Position numbers and translations under genes: made by a program. Below are positions 61,901 through 64,000 of a DNA stretch of 64,000 bases, piece by piece; position 1 is the first letter of the stretch; the number at the start of each line of letters is the position of its first letter. Source of the stretch: an uncultured Pseudoteredinibacter sp. (lineage in GTDB: Bacteria > Pseudomonadota > Gammaproteobacteria > Pseudomonadales > Cellvibrionaceae); NCBI RefSeq assembly GCF_947500695.1, contig NZ_CANMSS010000009.1, forward strand, positions 182,568-246,567. Reading direction: 5' to 3'. The notes under the pieces are model-generated. The model searched no databases, was not told where the DNA came from, and saw only the letters and a list, made by a program, of their open reading frames with translations.

Positions 61901-64000
61901 TGCTTCACCTTCGTTGGTCGCATTAACACTGCCATCGCCGATGATATTGCCAGCACTGTCGGTAGCTACCACTTTGAGCGTTACAGTATCGTCAGGATCT
62001 GGACTGCTTTCATCAGTAATTGCGCTGTTAGCAACGTTTTGAGTACCTACAGCTGTTTGCTCAAAGTTGTTATCGGTATCAACAACAGAAGTAATCGTAG
62101 CAACTAGAGGCTCACTACCTTCGGTAACAAAATCGTCATTAGCATCAACAGTAAATTGCGCCTGACTACCGGAAACATTTACGCTAGCTGGCAACGCTCC
62201 AGTGTCACTACCCGACGACGCCAAGCCGGTCCAATCGAGAACAACCTCAACACTATCACCGGCCGGAACAGATACTGCATTACCATTATTATCAACCAAG
62301 GTAACCGTGTAAGTTAGCTGGCCACCTTCTTCAACGGAGCTTTGATCCACAGAAATTTCTGCAAATACCGTATCCTCAGGCCCAGGTGTCGGAGTCCCCG
62401 GAGGTCCACCTGGGGTCGTTTCATCATGAATAGTTGTGGTTACATCATCAGTGCTATTCGCTACTGCTTCATACGCTGAAGTTATAGCCCCGGTGATCGT
62501 AGAATTTGCGCCTAAGCTTACTGTGAAGTTCTCTTCATCATCAGACAATAAATCATCAACCGCAGTTGTTTGGAAAACAGAACCAATTGCAACGTTTTGC
62601 GTTGCATTGGCGTAGTCCGCGTTACCGGCGCTGCCATTGGTGAAAACAACATTGACATTACCAGCGGCTGGGCTGGAAATTTCGTTGCCAACTGGATCCA
62701 CTACGATCACTTTATAGTACGCAGCCTCACCTTCGTTGGTAGCGTTGACACTGCCGTCGCCTATGATGTTGCCGGAACTATCCGTAGCAACAACTTTCAA
62801 TAACACAGTATCATCTGGGTCAGGCGAAGACTCATCGGTAATTGCACTATTAGCAACATTTTGCGTACCTACTGCGGTCTGCTCAAAGTTGCTATCGGTA
62901 TCAACAACAGAAGTGATCGTTGCAACAAGAGGCTCACTACCTTCAACAACAAAGTCATCGTTTGCATCAATTGAAAACTGAGCCTGGCTACCAGACACAT
63001 CAACGCTGGCCGGCAATGCACTGGTGTCACCACCTACTGCCGCTAAACCTGTCCAATCAAGAACAACTTCAACACTATCACCCGCCGGCACGCTTACGGC
63101 ATTGCCGTTGTTATCAACCAGCGTAACTGTGTAAACCAGCTGACCACCCTCTTCTACAGAACTTTGATCCACTGAAATTTCTGCAAACACGGTATCTTCT
63201 GGACCTGGGTTCGGTGTCGGATCTGGGTGTGGACCTGGACCTGGAGGCGTACCTGGAGTGGTCTCATCATGGATCGTGGTTTCAACATCATCCGCGCTGT
63301 TGGTGACCGCTTCATACGCCGTGGTAATTGCACCAGCAATCGTGCTGTTTGCACCCAAGTTCACGGTGTAGTTTTCTTCATCGTCCGAGATCAGATCATC
63401 GGTCGCATCCACTTGGAACACTTGGCCAATGGTCACATTCTGAGTGGCGTTGTCGTAGTCCGCATTGCCCGCGGTACCATTGGTGAAGGTCACATCAACG
63501 GTGCCCGCCGCTGGACTGGCAATCTCAACGCCCGCCGGATCCAAAGCGATCACTTTGTAGTAAGCCGCTCCGCCTTCGTTCGAATCGTTCTCGCTGCCAT
63601 CGCCAATGATGTTACCGGCGCTGTCCGTAGCCACCACTTTTAGGGTCACGGTATCTGGAGCACCTGGAACTTCGGGTGGCACAGTAGGAGGAATGGTGCC
63701 CGGAGGTGAACCCGCATCCACGATGGTACCCAAACCTTGTAGGTCGTGGCCGCTAGTCGCGGTGTTGCCGCTCAAGCCGCTCAGATCTACTGTGTAGGTT
63801 TCATTACCTTCGGCGATGTAATCATCGGCGATGGTCACGGTAATGGTCGTCGTCGTTTGACCCGCCGTAATGGTGCCGCTGCCATTGGCAATCGCGGTGT
63901 AATCCGCACCCGCTGTGGCGCTACCATTATTGGTGTCAAAATCGAACGTCACATCTTGGGTGGTGCTGTTCGACAAGCTCACCGTAAAGGTCATGGTGCC
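58907..64000 (-). CDS. C-terminal part of a giant type I-secreted, Ca2+-binding repeat adhesin (5' end outside window)
   Basis: Open frame continues through the window edge, so the visible 1697 codons are the C-terminal part; the ATG at 63994 is internal. From N to C: a Calx-beta-like module (VTFDFDTNNGSATAGADYTA), two alternating modules of about 135 residues each (A1-B1-A2-B2-A3, 61.6-63.65 kb), further Calx-beta-like modules (60.8-61.55 kb), a T1SS-143/VCBS-like stretch, a choice-of-anchor K-like domain (about 59.7-60.4 kb, with EFGTFTHHNWP), a VCBS-like domain, RTX nonapeptides (GNDTLFGEAGNDILIGG) at 59.2-59.4 kb and a C-terminal type I secretion signal. It is probably a LapA-like surface adhesin. 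No transporter gene is within view. Pro-rich linkers (GPPGTPTPGPEDTV) join modules. Confidence 0.92.
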   Translation of the reverse strand, partial: GTMTFTVSLSNSTTQDVTFDFDTNNGSATAGADYTAIANGSGTITAGQTTTTITVTIADDYIAEGNETYTVDLSGLSGNTATSGHDLQGLGTIVDAGSPPGTIPPTVPPEVPGAPDTVTLKVVATDSAGNIIGDGSENDSNEGGAAYYKVIALDPAGVEIASPAAGTVDVTFTNGTAGNADYDNATQNVTIGQVFQVDATDDLISDDEENYTVNLGANSTIAGAITTAYEAVTNSADDVETTIHDETTPGTPPGPGPHPDPTPNPGPEDTVFAEISVDQSSVEEGGQLVYTVTLVDNNGNAVSVPAGDSVEVVLDWTGLAAVGGDTSALPASVDVSGSQAQFSIDANDDFVVEGSEPLVATITSVVDTDSNFEQTAVGTQNVANSAITDESSPDPDDTVLLKVVATDSSGNIIGDGSVNATNEGEAAYYKVIVVDPVGNEISSPAAGNVNVVFTNGSAGNADYANATQNVAIGSVFQTTAVDDLLSDDEENFTVSLGANSTITGAITSAYEAVANSTDDVTTTIHDETTPGGPPGTPTPGPEDTVFAEISVDQSSVEEGGQLTYTVTLVDNNGNAVSVPAGDSVEVVLDWTGLASSGSDTGALPASVNVSGSQAQFTVDANDDFVTEGSEPLVATITSVVDTDNNFEQTAVGTQNVANSAITDESSPDPDDTVTLKVVATDSAGNIIGDGSVNATNEGEAAYYKVIALDPAGNEIASPAAGTVDISFTNGSAGNSDYDNSSQNVAIGQVFQTTAVDDLISDDEENFTVTIDAGSVAGAITSAYEAVATSTDDVTTTIHDETTPGGPPGTPTPGPEDTVYAVIESNGAVDEGNTSVFTVSLIDQNGNPVTVTSDMEVDVVFANGTAESGDYTASAQTVTITNGNSTALVNVPTAIDADFDDETFTATIDGVGTGASQFENVDTTTGADGRTPSAEATINDVQGDVVVRINDPVGSVVEGETGTFQVGLFDVNGNPAPNATSDVTVNITYTGTATDGSDYTQIAAVTIPAGSNSVNLDIVTLFDTVGNEPDETVNMQLATVSGGGFGNISIDSANDTADLTIIDGTPTVNITGSNQVFEAGLAASGSGELADGNANNNSDTRELTTGTIEFTEGNGGASVQISHGGTTVVAAVGASIVGDNGTLTVTAIIPPSNGNPGEVQYEYELTSREDHDGTDDNETFVVSVIDNDGNVSDDASTNLVIDIVDDGPSTNGQTRVMTVDVDTIVFNSYIAGFQNEVTGPDNQAGFDFNEIQNDADALVDQVEWGRPFSQNGVNPDGNRSGYELVDDTGLASVTGEVVQTDQLIEFGTFTHHNWPTFANSGTITSIDMTLTVNVVINGVSNPVTLTLTLGHNETSNGNPQPVTNPDGTPVLDANGNQVTSDMDIITLPTTTQTVTVGGQNYEVSVEGFLDNNGNSVNTIYTNEEASNAFTVVGKVTSTDPLPVVTGQVEVASGADTGATISWGAPSDPSLGTFTSGGDGSYSFEVNRDTKDSLAAGDTQTLTVPYTVTDSDGSTTTDNVTIVIAGKGAVTGTGASETLNGTASGDSIVADAGNDTLNGLAGNDTLFGEAGNDILIGGAGEDILFGGTGADTFVLDNGIVTGEQDVVKDFQIGTDVLDLGSLLPDGADAATLDQYLHFEEDGSDIIVHINTDGDYVANTRDDAKDEYTIRIENADAAFFDQTDQDILQVLINNNSIETI
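61575..63650 (-). repeat. 822-bp tandem repeats in the adhesin gene (2.5 copies)
   Basis: Module pairs A and B recur with a period of 822 bp (274 codons): A2 to A3 start at 62805 and 61983, B1 to B2 at 63189 and 62367; A1 to A2 is 843 bp because of a longer Pro-rich linker. Protein identity between copies is very high, but many synonymous differences exist, and the copy nearest the window end (63.2-63.65 kb) uses more G/C third positions. The array may extend only through what is seen or have started further upstream. Confidence 0.9.

Overview
The window reads as chromosome of a flagellated, respiring, probably marine gammaproteobacterium with pseudomonad/Cellvibrionales-like gene order. The sequence basis is: three large TonB-dependent receptors, a complete cbb3 oxidase locus with a perfect FNR/Anr-type box, sigma-28-like promoters in front of a chemotaxis receptor gene and motY, and gene orders I recall from Pseudomonas (argG-motY-pyrC-rnt; peroxiredoxin-bfd-bfr-grxD-argD-argF-ABC ATPase; alaS-lysC-csrA-tRNA-Ser). 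The lineage call is inference; no rRNA is present.

Layout. 1-10.3 kb: accessory block with two related TonB-dependent receptors flanking an Aer-like PAS chemoreceptor, then a membrane-anchored amidohydrolase divergent from an AraC-family regulator; it looks like sensing, uptake and hydrolysis of an unknown organic substrate. 10.4-20.2 kb: cbb3 oxidase locus on the minus strand: ccoNOQP, a 0.9-kb gap full of palindromic repeats, ccoG, then ccoH-ccoI-ccoS and a TauE/SafE-like membrane protein with a Met/His-rich repeat tail. 20.4-24.7 kb: argG, motY, pyrC, rnt. 25-35 kb: an insert relative to the Pseudomonas order: a chemoreceptor gene with a 1-nt frameshift near its end, a small secreted protein, two paralogous S9 peptidases and a third TonB receptor (peptide use). 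35.3-37.3 kb: peroxiredoxin and the iron-storage pair bfd/bfr with Fur-like sites. 37.5-40.4 kb: a GGDEF-degenerate/EAL c-di-GMP phosphodiesterase, a heme-binding DUF3365 protein and a DUF805 protein. 40.6-44.6 kb: grxD, argD, argF, ABC ATPase.

44.6-50.1 kb: a 1-kb leader with a perfect DnaA box, then nrdA and nrdB (class Ia ribonucleotide reductase). At 50.25-50.43 kb there is a promoter-to-hairpin segment with eight GGA motifs, a candidate CsrA/RsmA-titrating small RNA, only 3 kb from csrA. 50.5-53.1 kb: a UbiH/COQ6-family flavin hydroxylase and a glycerate kinase. 53.1-58.7 kb: tRNA-Ser(GCU), csrA, lysC, alaS, a HIT protein and a Trm112-like protein. From 58.9 kb to the window end runs the C-terminal part of a giant type I-secreted repeat adhesin, with 822-bp tandem repeats, an RTX block and a secretion signal; its 5' end lies outside the window.

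The strongest leads are the Csr/Rsm-like sRNA candidate, the Met/His-repeat tail in the copper/cbb3 locus, the receptor-chemoreceptor-amidohydrolase block, the palindrome cluster inside the cco locus and the repeat adhesin. All regulatory-site calls are by eye.
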